From: Chloroflexota bacterium
Lineage (GTDB): Bacteria > Chloroflexota > Anaerolineae > Aggregatilineales > UBA2796
Length of the DNA: 34,608 nucleotides
Direction: 5' to 3'
Assembly: GCA_003695215.1 (NCBI GenBank)
Contig: RFIM01000097.1
Location: 1 to 34,608 of the forward strand
Made by a program: the position numbers and the translations under genes. Below the pieces are notes generated by a model. That model worked only from the letters and a program-made list of their open reading frames with translations, had not been told where the DNA came from and searched no databases. Position 1 is the first letter of the stretch, and each line of letters starts with the position of its first letter. Positions 13,403-21,213 of the stretch are shown piece by piece.

Positions 13403-15532
13403 ATGTCCGCTTACCTAATCGTAGATATAGAAGACTTGCTGGTCGGTTTGCAGCAGCGCGCCTTTGCGATTGATCTCTATGATCTCGCCTCGCGCCTGCG
13501 CAGCACAGCCGCGCTAGCCGCTGGCGTGAGCCTGGAGCGCCTGCAGGCTGTGGCTGTAGCCAATTGGGAAAGCGTCCGAGCGCTGAACAGCTCAGCGCAG
13601 CCAATCCTGGAAGGTGTAGGCTTCCAGACCTTCGACGTGCCCGAGCGCGCTCAGTTTGCCGATGCCTTGATGGCACGTTACTTCGGCGATGATGCCGAGC
13701 CGCTGAATGAGCTGATTCTGGTGGCGACTAGCCAGGAAGTGCTCTCGCTGATCGCGCGCGTGCCGAAGCGCCGCAACGCGCGTGTGCGCGTCTGGGCGGA
13801 TAGCGCGCCTAGCACTTCAGACGAGATCATCTATCAGCCGCTTGAGACTGTGCTGGGTATTCAGACGAAGACAGTGGCGCTGTACATCGATTTCGAGAAC
13901 ATCGCCATCAGCCTGAATCAGCAAGGGTATGCCGTCAACTTGGATCGCTTGATCGAAGGGTTCAGCGCACACGCCAAGGCGCATGGGCAAATCGTCAAGA
14001 TGGCAGCCTACGCGCCGTGGGGAAAGCGCGGCAGCCTGCCGCCTTTGATCGACTCGAGCGGGCGCGAAGTCTCTGATGAGGCCAGCAGCCGCCTCGCTTT
14101 GGCCAACATCGATCCTGTTTTCAATCTGCCTGGCAAGAATAGCGCCGATATGCGCATTGCCAAAGACGTGCTTGCCGATAGCGCACAGCCGAACTCGGCT
14201 GATATTTTCATCATTGCCAGCGGTGACCGCGACTTCAACGATGTTTTCTCGGCGCTGCGGGCGCGCAACAAGCAGGTAATTGTCTGGGGCGTGCGCGGCA
14301 GCACCAGCCGCCTGCTAGAGACGAATCCGTCATTGCAGGTTGAATACCTGGACGATTTTCTTGGTTTGACGCGCTATGATGCGCTGAGCGCTCAGCCACA
14401 CATAGCTATGGCGCTCAGCAGTACTGCCACAGCCTTCACACCTTCGCAATGGTCGAGCCTGATCCTGCAATACGATCGCCTGATGGCGAGCCTGGGCGCC
14501 CATGAGGTGACGCTAGAGGCGCTGCAAGAGCATCTACAAGAGATGAACGCTGTGGTCTCAGCAGAGCGCGGGCGCGATTTGATCATGCAGGCTGTGGCGA
14601 TGGGCATCTTCCGCCTGCGCCATGGCGACGGCCTGGACTTTGTGCAGCCTGCCGACGAGCATCCGATCGTGGCGCGCACGCGCCTCGTCCGCGACCGCAT
14701 CCTGTTGCGCGTGGCGAATACGCTGGAAGTGCGCAGCTGGGAATACGTGAACTATGGCTTTTTGCTCAAGGGCATTGCCATGGATCGTGAATTGGACAAG
14801 CCCGGCTTGAACGTAGACGACGCTTGGCGCTCTGAGTGGATAGATTGTCTCGTCCGCGAAGGGCTGCTCATCCGCGAGATGATACCGCACCGCCACAATC
14901 CTGAGGATTTAGTACCCGTGATCAAGCTGGCGCCAGATTTGCCGCCAATGGCGCGCCCAAGGCCACCTGCTATCAATGGCAAGCCTTCGTACGACGATCT
15001 GGATACTTCCTCAACGCAAGTGGTCAAGCGCGACCTTGAGACAGAAGATATGATGAAGCGGATCGTCGTGAGCGTCGATCAGTTCACCAGCTACCGTGGC
15101 TTCACCTGGTGCCCGTTGGGCAGCTTGCATCGGCGCTTGCGGCCATACGATTCAGGTGTGACTTTTCAGCGCGCTGTGGAATGGCTGCAAGAGCTAGGCG
15201 CCGTCAAGATTGACGAATACGAGAATCCTGAGAGTCCTTACAAGACGAAAGGCATCTCGGTGATCTCGACATCCAATGTTGCGCAGGAGATTCTGCGCGA
15301 GCGCAATGCTTTTATCCGCGGCTTACTGCGCCTCTACGAGCAGCATCTGCCAATCAACATGTCCAACATCGCTCGCGAGACAGGCCTGAGCGAAAGTGAG
15401 CTATCGCTCTGGGTATCGATCATGGAGTCAGAGAACGTGCTGAATCCAGTGCAAGGCAAGCCAGGCTTGTACAGCTTGTTCCGCGGGCACCATACGGTCA
15501 ATCTGGTGGCACAGATGGGCGATCAGGCTTGA
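13403..15532 (+). CDS. Tandem NYN-domain protein (one degenerate, one intact) with C-terminal winged-helix-like region
   Basis: 709 residues; ATG with GGGAG 7 nt upstream. The second domain (about 158-330) is an intact NYN/PIN-like ribonuclease domain: Asp163 in LYIDFENI, Asp249 in NSADMRIAKD, and Asp275 and Asp277 in ASGDRDF. The N-terminal 1-150 region copies the same order: YLIVDIEDLLVGL with Asp8, FADALMARY and ELILVATSQEVL. It has lost the SGDRD acids, so it looks like a duplicated, inactive NYN domain. From about 350 to 709 the chain is helical with three segments that look like winged-helix or OST-HTH-type modules (near 355-430, 550-620 and 635-700). NYN proteins cut or process RNA; the intact acids predict a metal-dependent RNase. 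Cytosolic, no signal. The 3' end overlaps convergent coaX by 10 bp. Target RNA unknown. Confidence 0.85.
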   Translation: MSAYLIVDIEDLLVGLQQRAFAIDLYDLASRLRSTAALAAGVSLERLQAVAVANWESVRALNSSAQPILEGVGFQTFDVPERAQFADALMARYFGDDAEPLNELILVATSQEVLSLIARVPKRRNARVRVWADSAPSTSDEIIYQPLETVLGIQTKTVALYIDFENIAISLNQQGYAVNLDRLIEGFSAHAKAHGQIVKMAAYAPWGKRGSLPPLIDSSGREVSDEASSRLALANIDPVFNLPGKNSADMRIAKDVLADSAQPNSADIFIIASGDRDFNDVFSALRARNKQVIVWGVRGSTSRLLETNPSLQVEYLDDFLGLTRYDALSAQPHIAMALSSTATAFTPSQWSSLILQYDRLMASLGAHEVTLEALQEHLQEMNAVVSAERGRDLIMQAVAMGIFRLRHGDGLDFVQPADEHPIVARTRLVRDRILLRVANTLEVRSWEYVNYGFLLKGIAMDRELDKPGLNVDDAWRSEWIDCLVREGLLIREMIPHRHNPEDLVPVIKLAPDLPPMARPRPPAINGKPSYDDLDTSSTQVVKRDLETEDMMKRIVVSVDQFTSYRGFTWCPLGSLHRRLRPYDSGVTFQRAVEWLQELGAVKIDEYENPESPYKTKGISVISTSNVAQEILRERNAFIRGLLRLYEQHLPINMSNIARETGLSESELSLWVSIMESENVLNPVQGKPGLYSLFRGHHTVNLVAQMGDQA

Positions 15533-16338
15533 GCGTAGGGCTGCGATGGCACGTTCAGCGCGTGAATCAGCCGCAGGCCGTCTAGGGTGAGCATTGGCGC
15601 GATAATTTCAATCACGTCCGTGTGCTGCTGGAACAGGCGCGCTAGGCCACCTGTGGCGATCACTTTAGCTTGGTCGCCATCGGGCATGGCGGCTCTCAGG
15701 CGCGCTACCAGGCCTTCGACCATGCAGATATAGCCCAAGAACAGGCCGCTTTGAATGGCGTGGGTTGTATTGCGCCCAATGGGCGAAGGCGGCGGCGCTA
15801 GCTCGACTTTGTAGAGCTGTGCGGCACGCCTGACCAGCGCATCGTGGGCGATGCCGATGCCTGGGGCGATGCTGCCGCCAATGTAATTGCCCTGCCGTGA
15901 GATCACATCGAATGTGGTAGCCGTGCCGAAGTCGATCACAATGGCTGGCCCGCCATAGAGCTGATGGACAGCCGCCGCGTTCACGATCCGATCGGCGCCG
16001 ACCTGCTCGGGATTGTCCACTTCGATTTGAATGCCCAGCTTGGTGCGCGCATTGACGATCAGCGGCTCAAGGCCGATGCTCTTGCGAGTTAGCTCGGCGA
16101 AGGCGTGCGTCAGCGGCGGCACCACGCTCGCCATGACCACAGCGCCGATCACGGCGTAGCTCATGCCCGCATCGCGCAGGAAACTGCGCACTAAGGCGGC
16201 GTACTCGTCGGGCATTTTGTCGTGAACTGTGCGTGCACGCCAGTCGTGCCGCCAGGCGCCACTGTACCACAAGCCGAGCGTGATGTTGGTATTGCCGATA
16301 TCTATCGCCAGCAGCGCTGAGCGCTCAGGAATGAACAT
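15523..16338 (-). CDS. coaX: Type III pantothenate kinase
   Basis: 271 residues, normal for CoaX. It phosphorylates pantothenate with ATP, the first step of coenzyme A synthesis, in the cytosol. Motifs in order: LLAIDIGNTNITLG (phosphate-binding Asp and Asn), GADRIVNAAAVH (substrate-binding Asp and Arg), VIDFGTATTFDV (adenosine motif) and YIGGSIAPGIGI. The ATG at 16338 lies 10 residues before the first motif. It is divergent from priA across a 58-bp gap and convergent with the NYN gene with a 10-bp overlap. In many bacteria coaX sits beside birA; not here. No other CoA gene is in the window. Confidence 0.96.
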   Translation of the reverse strand: MFIPERSALLAIDIGNTNITLGLWYSGAWRHDWRARTVHDKMPDEYAALVRSFLRDAGMSYAVIGAVVMASVVPPLTHAFAELTRKSIGLEPLIVNARTKLGIQIEVDNPEQVGADRIVNAAAVHQLYGGPAIVIDFGTATTFDVISRQGNYIGGSIAPGIGIAHDALVRRAAQLYKVELAPPPSPIGRNTTHAIQSGLFLGYICMVEGLVARLRAAMPDGDQAKVIATGGLARLFQQHTDVIEIIAPMLTLDGLRLIHALNVPSQPYAQA

Positions 16339-16396
16339 TTTTGCCTACGCTATTCACTAAAATCTTGTTCCGCTCAGGCATGTAACATAACATTGA

Positions 16397-18910
16397 ATGG
16401 ACGTATCTGACAAGCGGCGAGCTGGTTATACCATGCTTATGTCTCATGCTGCTGAGCCGAGCGCTTATGCCGAACTTGCTATCTACCAGGCGAACGTGCG
16501 GCGCACTTTTCATTACGCTGTGCCCGAGGATTTGCCCGTTGAAGTCGGGCATTTAGTGCAGGTCAGCTTCCGCACAGGTCTCTCACAAGGTATCGTCCTA
16601 GCGCTGAGCGCTGAAAGCCCTGTGCAGCGCGCCAAGCCGATTCAAGCTATCATCGTGCCCGAGCCTGTGGTCACGCCGACTCAGATCGCCTTCGCGCGCT
16701 GGTTAGCTGATCACACGCTCAGTCCGATCGCCAGCTGCTTATGGCTGATGCTGCCGCCTGGCATCGCTAAGCGCAGCGGCGTGCGCTACCGCCTTGCTGA
16801 GCCTGAGAGCGAGTGCCCGCCTGAAGGCACGACGCTCGCGGCGCAAGTCATTGCGCTGCTGTGTCGGCGCGGCGCAATGACGGCTAGGCAACTCGACCGC
16901 GCGCTGCCGAATCGGGCCTGGCGCGAAGCAATACGCCCATTGTTGGCAAATGGACGCATCCTGAGCGAGCCGATCCTGCCTGAGCCTGATGCGGAAGCGC
17001 ACACGGTGCGCACAGCCCATCTGTTGGTCGCAATGGAGCGCGTGCCGCTGCTCGTCCAAGAGATGGCGCGCAGCCCTAAGCAGGCAGCAGCGCTCTTGAG
17101 CTTAGCCGAGCAAGGCGGCAAGTGCGCTGTGAGCGATCTTCTGCGCGACTCAGGCGCTAGCCTGCACGCGTTGCGCCAACTTGCCGCCAAAGAGCTGATT
17201 GAGATCGTCGAAGAGGAGCGCTACCGCGATCCATTGGCGTCGCGGCACTATCCGCCGCAACCTATACCAACCTTGACAGCTGAGCAGGAGGCCTGCTGGC
17301 AGGCCATTCGCGCCGCGCAAGATGGCGAAGGCGGCGCCTTCCTGCTGCACGGCGTGACAGGCGCGGGCAAGACTGAGATTTACTTGCGCGCCATTGAACA
17401 CGCGCGGGCTCAGGGCAGGCAAGCGCTAGTGCTAGTGCCTGAGATCGCGCTTGTGGCACAGACGGTCAGCCGTTTTGCTTCGCGCTTTCAAGGGCAAGTC
17501 GCGGTCGTTCACAGCGCGCTGAGCGATGGCGAGCAATACGATACTTGGCGCCGTGCGCGCCAAGGTGAGATTGGCGTGGTGATCGGCGCGCGCTCAGCGC
17601 TCTTCACGCCTTTGCCTGATATCGGCGTGATCGTGATCGATGAAGAGCATGATGAGAGCTACAAGCAATCGCCGCCGTTGCCGCCGCCTTATTACCACGC
17701 GCGCGAGGCCGCGCTCGCGCTGATGCGCCTGCAGCGTGGCGTGGTGATTCTCGGCTCTGCTACGCCTGATGTCGTCACTACTTTCCGCGCCAGGCGCGGC
17801 GAACTGACCTATCTGCGCTTGCCGAATCGCGTGGTCATCTCCCATGAGCGCACCACAGCTGCATCTGAGGCGATTGCGGCGCCGTTGCCGCCTGTGACCG
17901 TCGTAGATATGCGCCAAGAGTTGCGCACAGGCAACCGCAGCATCTTCAGTGCCGCGCTGCGGCAAGCGCTCCAAGAGACTCTGGCGCGCGGCGAACAGGC
18001 GCTGCTCTTTTTGAATCGGCGCGGCGCAGCAACCTTTGTGCTATGCCGCGATTGCGGCTATGTGGCGCGCTGCCCTGACTGCGATATCCCGCTCACCTTC
18101 CACAAACACGGCCAGAGCGGTCAGCTGGAATGCCATTATTGCGGCTACCAAAGTACGGCGCCACAACGCTGCCCGCAATGTAACAGCGCGCGCATCCGTT
18201 ATTTCGGTGCAGGCACAGCTAGTGTAGCTGAACAGGTTGAGAGCGAATTCCCTGGCGCGCGCGTGTTGCGCTGGGATCGCGATACAGCGCAGGTGCGTGG
18301 CGCACACGAGGCCATCTGGGCGCGCTTTGCCGCAGGCGAAGCGGACGTGCTGGTCGGCACGCAGATGATCGTCAAAGGGCTAGATTTGCCGCGCGTCACG
18401 CTCGTCGGCGTGATCCTGGCTGAGACGGCGCTCAGCCTGCCCGATTACCGCGCTGCTGAGCGGACTTTCCAATTGCTGACTCAAGCGGCCGGACGCGCAG
18501 GGCGCAGCTCGCGCGGCGGCAAAGTCATCCTGCAGACTTATCAGCCTGAGCACTATGCCATTCAAGCGGCCGCGCATCACGACTATGAGACGTTCTATGA
18601 GCGCGAGCTGGCATATCGCCGCCTGCTGGATTATCCGCCTTATAAGCGCCTAGTGCGCTTGCTCTTCAGCGCGCCTAATGCTGCTCAGGCACAGCGCCAG
18701 GCGCAAGAAGCTGCTGGCGTGCTGCGCGCGCGTATTCTTGCGGAAAAATTGACCGCCACACGCCTGATCGGACCGACCACAGCGCCCTTCGCCAAGCTTG
18801 ACGGCGTGTACTACTGGCATGTCCTTGCGCGCACTACCGATCCATTGCGGCTGATCGGCGAGCCTGCTGCTCATTGGATCGTCGATGTTGATCCGACCAA
18901 CACGCTCTGA
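16397..18910 (+). CDS. priA: Primosomal protein N' (PriA replication-restart helicase)
   Basis: Up to 837 residues. A 3'-DNA-binding domain (about 23-110, AELAIYQANVRRTFHYAVP) is followed by a winged helix and the SF2 helicase core: Walker A LLHGVTGAGKTEIY, DEEH box VIVIDEEHDESYK and motif III ILGSATPD. The Zn-binding insert has CRDCGYVARCPDC and CHYCGY-CPQC, eight Cys in all. Motifs V-VI are GTQMIVKGLDLPRV and QAAGRAGR. PriA reloads the replisome at stalled forks and interacts with SSB. Start uncertain: 16397 is the longest ATG, but 16433 or 16439 would put the conserved start 7-10 residues in, closer to other PriA proteins; none has a clear ribosome-binding site. A palindromic terminator follows. 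Confidence 0.96.
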   Translation: MDVSDKRRAGYTMLMSHAAEPSAYAELAIYQANVRRTFHYAVPEDLPVEVGHLVQVSFRTGLSQGIVLALSAESPVQRAKPIQAIIVPEPVVTPTQIAFARWLADHTLSPIASCLWLMLPPGIAKRSGVRYRLAEPESECPPEGTTLAAQVIALLCRRGAMTARQLDRALPNRAWREAIRPLLANGRILSEPILPEPDAEAHTVRTAHLLVAMERVPLLVQEMARSPKQAAALLSLAEQGGKCAVSDLLRDSGASLHALRQLAAKELIEIVEEERYRDPLASRHYPPQPIPTLTAEQEACWQAIRAAQDGEGGAFLLHGVTGAGKTEIYLRAIEHARAQGRQALVLVPEIALVAQTVSRFASRFQGQVAVVHSALSDGEQYDTWRRARQGEIGVVIGARSALFTPLPDIGVIVIDEEHDESYKQSPPLPPPYYHAREAALALMRLQRGVVILGSATPDVVTTFRARRGELTYLRLPNRVVISHERTTAASEAIAAPLPPVTVVDMRQELRTGNRSIFSAALRQALQETLARGEQALLFLNRRGAATFVLCRDCGYVARCPDCDIPLTFHKHGQSGQLECHYCGYQSTAPQRCPQCNSARIRYFGAGTASVAEQVESEFPGARVLRWDRDTAQVRGAHEAIWARFAAGEADVLVGTQMIVKGLDLPRVTLVGVILAETALSLPDYRAAERTFQLLTQAAGRAGRSSRGGKVILQTYQPEHYAIQAAAHHDYETFYERELAYRRLLDYPPYKRLVRLLFSAPNAAQAQRQAQEAAGVLRARILAEKLTATRLIGPTTAPFAKLDGVYYWHVLARTTDPLRLIGEPAAHWIVDVDPTNTL

Positions 18911-18941
18911 GAAAAACAAGGGACGCCCATGGGCGTCCCTT
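18911..18941 (-). terminator. Intrinsic terminator of hsp20 (shared palindrome with priA end)
   Basis: A perfect 24-bp palindrome (18918-18941; half-site AAGGGACGCCCA) lies between the convergent priA and hsp20 stops. On the minus strand it is followed by a T-run (TTGTTTTT), so it is a good terminator for hsp20. On the plus strand only two Ts follow, so for priA it is a weaker barrier. Confidence 0.8.
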
Positions 18942-18953
18942 GGAGCGGCGCGC

Positions 18954-19433
18954 TCACTCGCTCTTCTTTCCGCCGCTGAGCAGATTCTTGACCTTGACGG
19001 CGATCTTCTGGATCGGGCTGGGCTTCTGCTTGGGCAGCTTAATGGTCAGGATGCCATCTTCTAGCGTCGCCTCAGCCTTATCGGCCAGCACATCCTCAGG
19101 CAAGGCTACGCTGCGCGCAAACTTGCCATAGCGCATCTCGCGGATGTGCCAGTTGGCTTGCTTATCCTCGCGCTCGGCTTTGGTCTCAGCGCTGATGGTC
19201 AGCAGGTTGCCCTGCACGCTGATATCAATCTCATCCTGCTTGAAGCCCGGCAGCGCTGTGCGGATAGTGACGCTGTTCTCATCGCTGGTCATGTCCACAG
19301 CCAATGTGGCCACATCAGGCAAGCGCGGCGTTTCCCAGCTGATCGGCATGAGCGCGTTCATCATCGAGCGCATCCGCTCCATCATCCGATCCATTTCCTC
19401 GAACGGATTGTAATCACGACGAATGAGCGACAT
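18954..19433 (-). CDS. Small heat-shock protein, Hsp20/alpha-crystallin family
   Basis: 159 residues. The N-terminal region (1-45) is Met-rich (MDRMMERMRSMMNALM). The alpha-crystallin domain (about 45-140) contains VTIRTALPGFKQDEIDI and the hallmark ATLEDGILTIKLPK. The C-terminal I-x-V motif is KIAVKV. It is an ATP-independent holdase that binds unfolding proteins as an oligomer in the cytosol. The ribosome-binding site AGGAGGT (19448-19442) is perfect, 8 nt before the ATG. No CIRCE element (HrcA) is seen upstream; a short inverted repeat AGGTT-CGC-AACCT (19464-19476) sits in the leader. The gene is flanked by a strong terminator. It is probably a separate transcript from the upstream zinc-ribbon gene, 157 bp away. 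Confidence 0.95.
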   Translation of the reverse strand: MSLIRRDYNPFEEMDRMMERMRSMMNALMPISWETPRLPDVATLAVDMTSDENSVTIRTALPGFKQDEIDISVQGNLLTISAETKAEREDKQANWHIREMRYGKFARSVALPEDVLADKAEATLEDGILTIKLPKQKPSPIQKIAVKVKNLLSGGKKSE

Positions 19434-19441
19434 AGCCGAAT

Positions 19442-19476
19442 ACCTCCTATTGGGCTAGCTTTTAGGTTCGCAACCT
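19442..19476 (-). promoter_or_regulatory. hsp20 leader: strong ribosome-binding site and small inverted repeat
   Basis: AGGAGGT on the minus strand (19448-19442) is the full anti-16S match. Upstream, AGGTT (19464-19468) and AACCT (19472-19476) form a 5-bp stem around CGC. It could act as a weak RNA thermometer-like stem or mean nothing; it does not pair with the ribosome-binding site in an obvious way. Confidence 0.4.
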
Positions 19477-19590
19477 GAGGTGCAGCCTTGATGCTTCTCT
19501 TGCGCGCCTCAGCGTTGCTTATCTGCCCACAGGTATACGCCATACGCATAGGAAGAACACAAGAGAGACGCTAATCTTTCGTAAGAAAGG

Positions 19591-21063
19591 CTATCGTGTG
19601 GCCTTACGTCGAGTCTCGCCGAAGACGACCTTGCCCGACTGATCGTTGATGAACGCAAGGCGCATGTCACCATCGACTTCGGTCAGCTGAGCGATCCAGA
19701 CGGGTAGGAGCGCGAGCGAGAAGATCATGTTGGTGATTTGCGTCGTCGTGCGCTTCACCCGTGAGACCTGCATGCCATGCTGGTTGCGCGCCTGATCGGT
19801 CACTTCGTAAGGATACTTGCGGCGCATTTGCGCTGTGACCAAGCTGCGCGCTTCTAGCGAAGCCTTATCCAGATCGAGCGTATAAAGCTCAGCCGGATAT
19901 TCTGCCAGCCACTTGGGCGCGTAGTTCACGGCGCGCTGCATATCGAAGGGCGCTAGCTGAATCAACGAGTGCATTGGCGGCGCTTGCACAGCAGGAATGG
20001 CCACGTTGCCTACCATATCTTGCCAAGTCTGGCTCTCGCCGATAGGCACGCCTTGGACAATGTGCGTCTGCGAGACCTTCACAAAGGCATCAAAGAGCCA
20101 GAACGGCACGTAAGCGCCTTCTATGGCCATGTGCGCGATCTGGTTCGTGTTGAACAAATTTGCCAGGCGCTGGCCTGGACGCTGCAAGGCGCGGTCGATC
20201 ATAGCGCGGACTGCCTCGGGCGTGTGCCGAAAAGGCAGGATGAAATCAGGCTGCACAAATGAGCGCAGCACATCGCTGATCATCACGCTTGTGGCGCCAC
20301 AAAAACGGCATTGCACCGAGAGTTTGTTTGCAAGCAGGGTATGCTCTGCACCGCACTGTTGGCAAATCATGATTCGAGTGCCAACTTTCCAGCGGTGCGG
20401 CTGCGTCTTGCGCTCCAGCAGCGATAAGATCAGCAGATTGGCGCTATCCGTGCGCCTTTCTCGCTCCGCTTCAACGAAACCGCAGAAGCTGCACTCAACC
20501 AGCCCGAGTCGCTCGTTCAAGCTCAAAGTGCCGCCGCAGATGCGGCACAACAGCGCTTTGGCGTGCCCTTGAACGCTCTCAGCGCGCGCCTCTTGCGGCT
20601 GCGCTTCAGCATACACGCTTTCGGATATCGGCAAGCCCTGATCCAACTTCTTGAGCAGATGAATTGCCTCAGTGTGCACAGGCTCATAGGCAAGGACGAT
20701 CTCCAAATGCTCGCGCTGCACTGCAGGATTAGGTGAGCTCTTGGCGACCCATAAGTGCGCGTCCACAAAATCGCGCTGATATTCACAGGCGCGCAAGAAA
20801 GCCTCCAGAGCGCCTTCCATGTTACCCTGATTGAATAGCTCCCGCCCTGTGCGGAAAGCCGCCAAGGCGCGCGGTAAAATCTCACCCTTGTAGGTCAGCG
20901 GCAGATGTGCGCTCAGTGGACGCGCCTCAATTTCCTGGCGCTTAGCTTCCAGCTGACTGATTTCATCAGGGCGTACGTAGGCACAGTGCCTGCAGTACAC
21001 TTTGCCTGTAGCAAAATCCAATGTCAGACGCTGGCCGCACACAGGGCAGGTGAAATTCGCCAT
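19591..21063 (-). CDS. Triple zinc-ribbon protein of unknown function
   Basis: 490 residues from the ATG at 21063, chosen because GGAGGT lies 8 nt upstream; a longer frame to 21141 has no such site. Three zinc ribbons are visible: Cys6-x2-Cys9 with Cys24-x2-Cys27, then CRIC-CSFC near 170-195, then CQQC-CRFC near 230-255. Between the first two is a helical stretch like TPR repeats (LFNQGNMEGALEAFLRACEY). The C-terminal half (about 265-490) is a mixed domain with aromatic-rich segments (AYVPFWLFDAFVKV) and one hydrophobic helix near 455-470 (MIFSLALLPVWIAQL) that may touch or cross the membrane. I do not recognise a named family. It is divergent from the CHAT gene, sharing a 150-bp control region. 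A weak CTTTC-TTAC-GAAAG hairpin follows the stop. Confidence 0.8.
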   Translation of the reverse strand: MANFTCPVCGQRLTLDFATGKVYCRHCAYVRPDEISQLEAKRQEIEARPLSAHLPLTYKGEILPRALAAFRTGRELFNQGNMEGALEAFLRACEYQRDFVDAHLWVAKSSPNPAVQREHLEIVLAYEPVHTEAIHLLKKLDQGLPISESVYAEAQPQEARAESVQGHAKALLCRICGGTLSLNERLGLVECSFCGFVEAERERRTDSANLLILSLLERKTQPHRWKVGTRIMICQQCGAEHTLLANKLSVQCRFCGATSVMISDVLRSFVQPDFILPFRHTPEAVRAMIDRALQRPGQRLANLFNTNQIAHMAIEGAYVPFWLFDAFVKVSQTHIVQGVPIGESQTWQDMVGNVAIPAVQAPPMHSLIQLAPFDMQRAVNYAPKWLAEYPAELYTLDLDKASLEARSLVTAQMRRKYPYEVTDQARNQHGMQVSRVKRTTTQITNMIFSLALLPVWIAQLTEVDGDMRLAFINDQSGKVVFGETRRKATR

Positions 21064-21134
21064 ACGATCAACCTCCGCGCCTTCAATTGTAGTGCATCTT
21101 TTGCTGAACGGCACGCGCCATAATCGCCAATAAA

Positions 21135-21163
21135 TTGACACTGTGCCATTCTCTTTTTACAAT
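21135..21163 (+). promoter_or_regulatory. Promoter of the CHAT-aroA operon
   Basis: A perfect TTGACA (21135-21140), a 17-nt spacer and TACAAT (21158-21163): 11 of 12 consensus matches. The predicted start near 21170 would leave the upstream GTG (21175) almost without a leader, which supports the ATG at 21214 as the real start. Confidence 0.8.
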
Positions 21164-21213
21164 CTGCGCTCAGCGTGAAAATCGGACTCTCGGCGGCGGA
21201 AAGGCGACGCACT

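Noticed and set aside
18918-18941. 24-bp perfect palindrome as a regulator site
   Set aside because: It lies between two convergent stop codons and is followed by a T-run on the hsp20 strand, so a terminator explains it.
19434-19590. Search for a CIRCE (HrcA) element before hsp20
   Set aside because: No TTAGCACTC-N9-GAGTGCTAA-like repeat; only a 5-bp inverted repeat was found.
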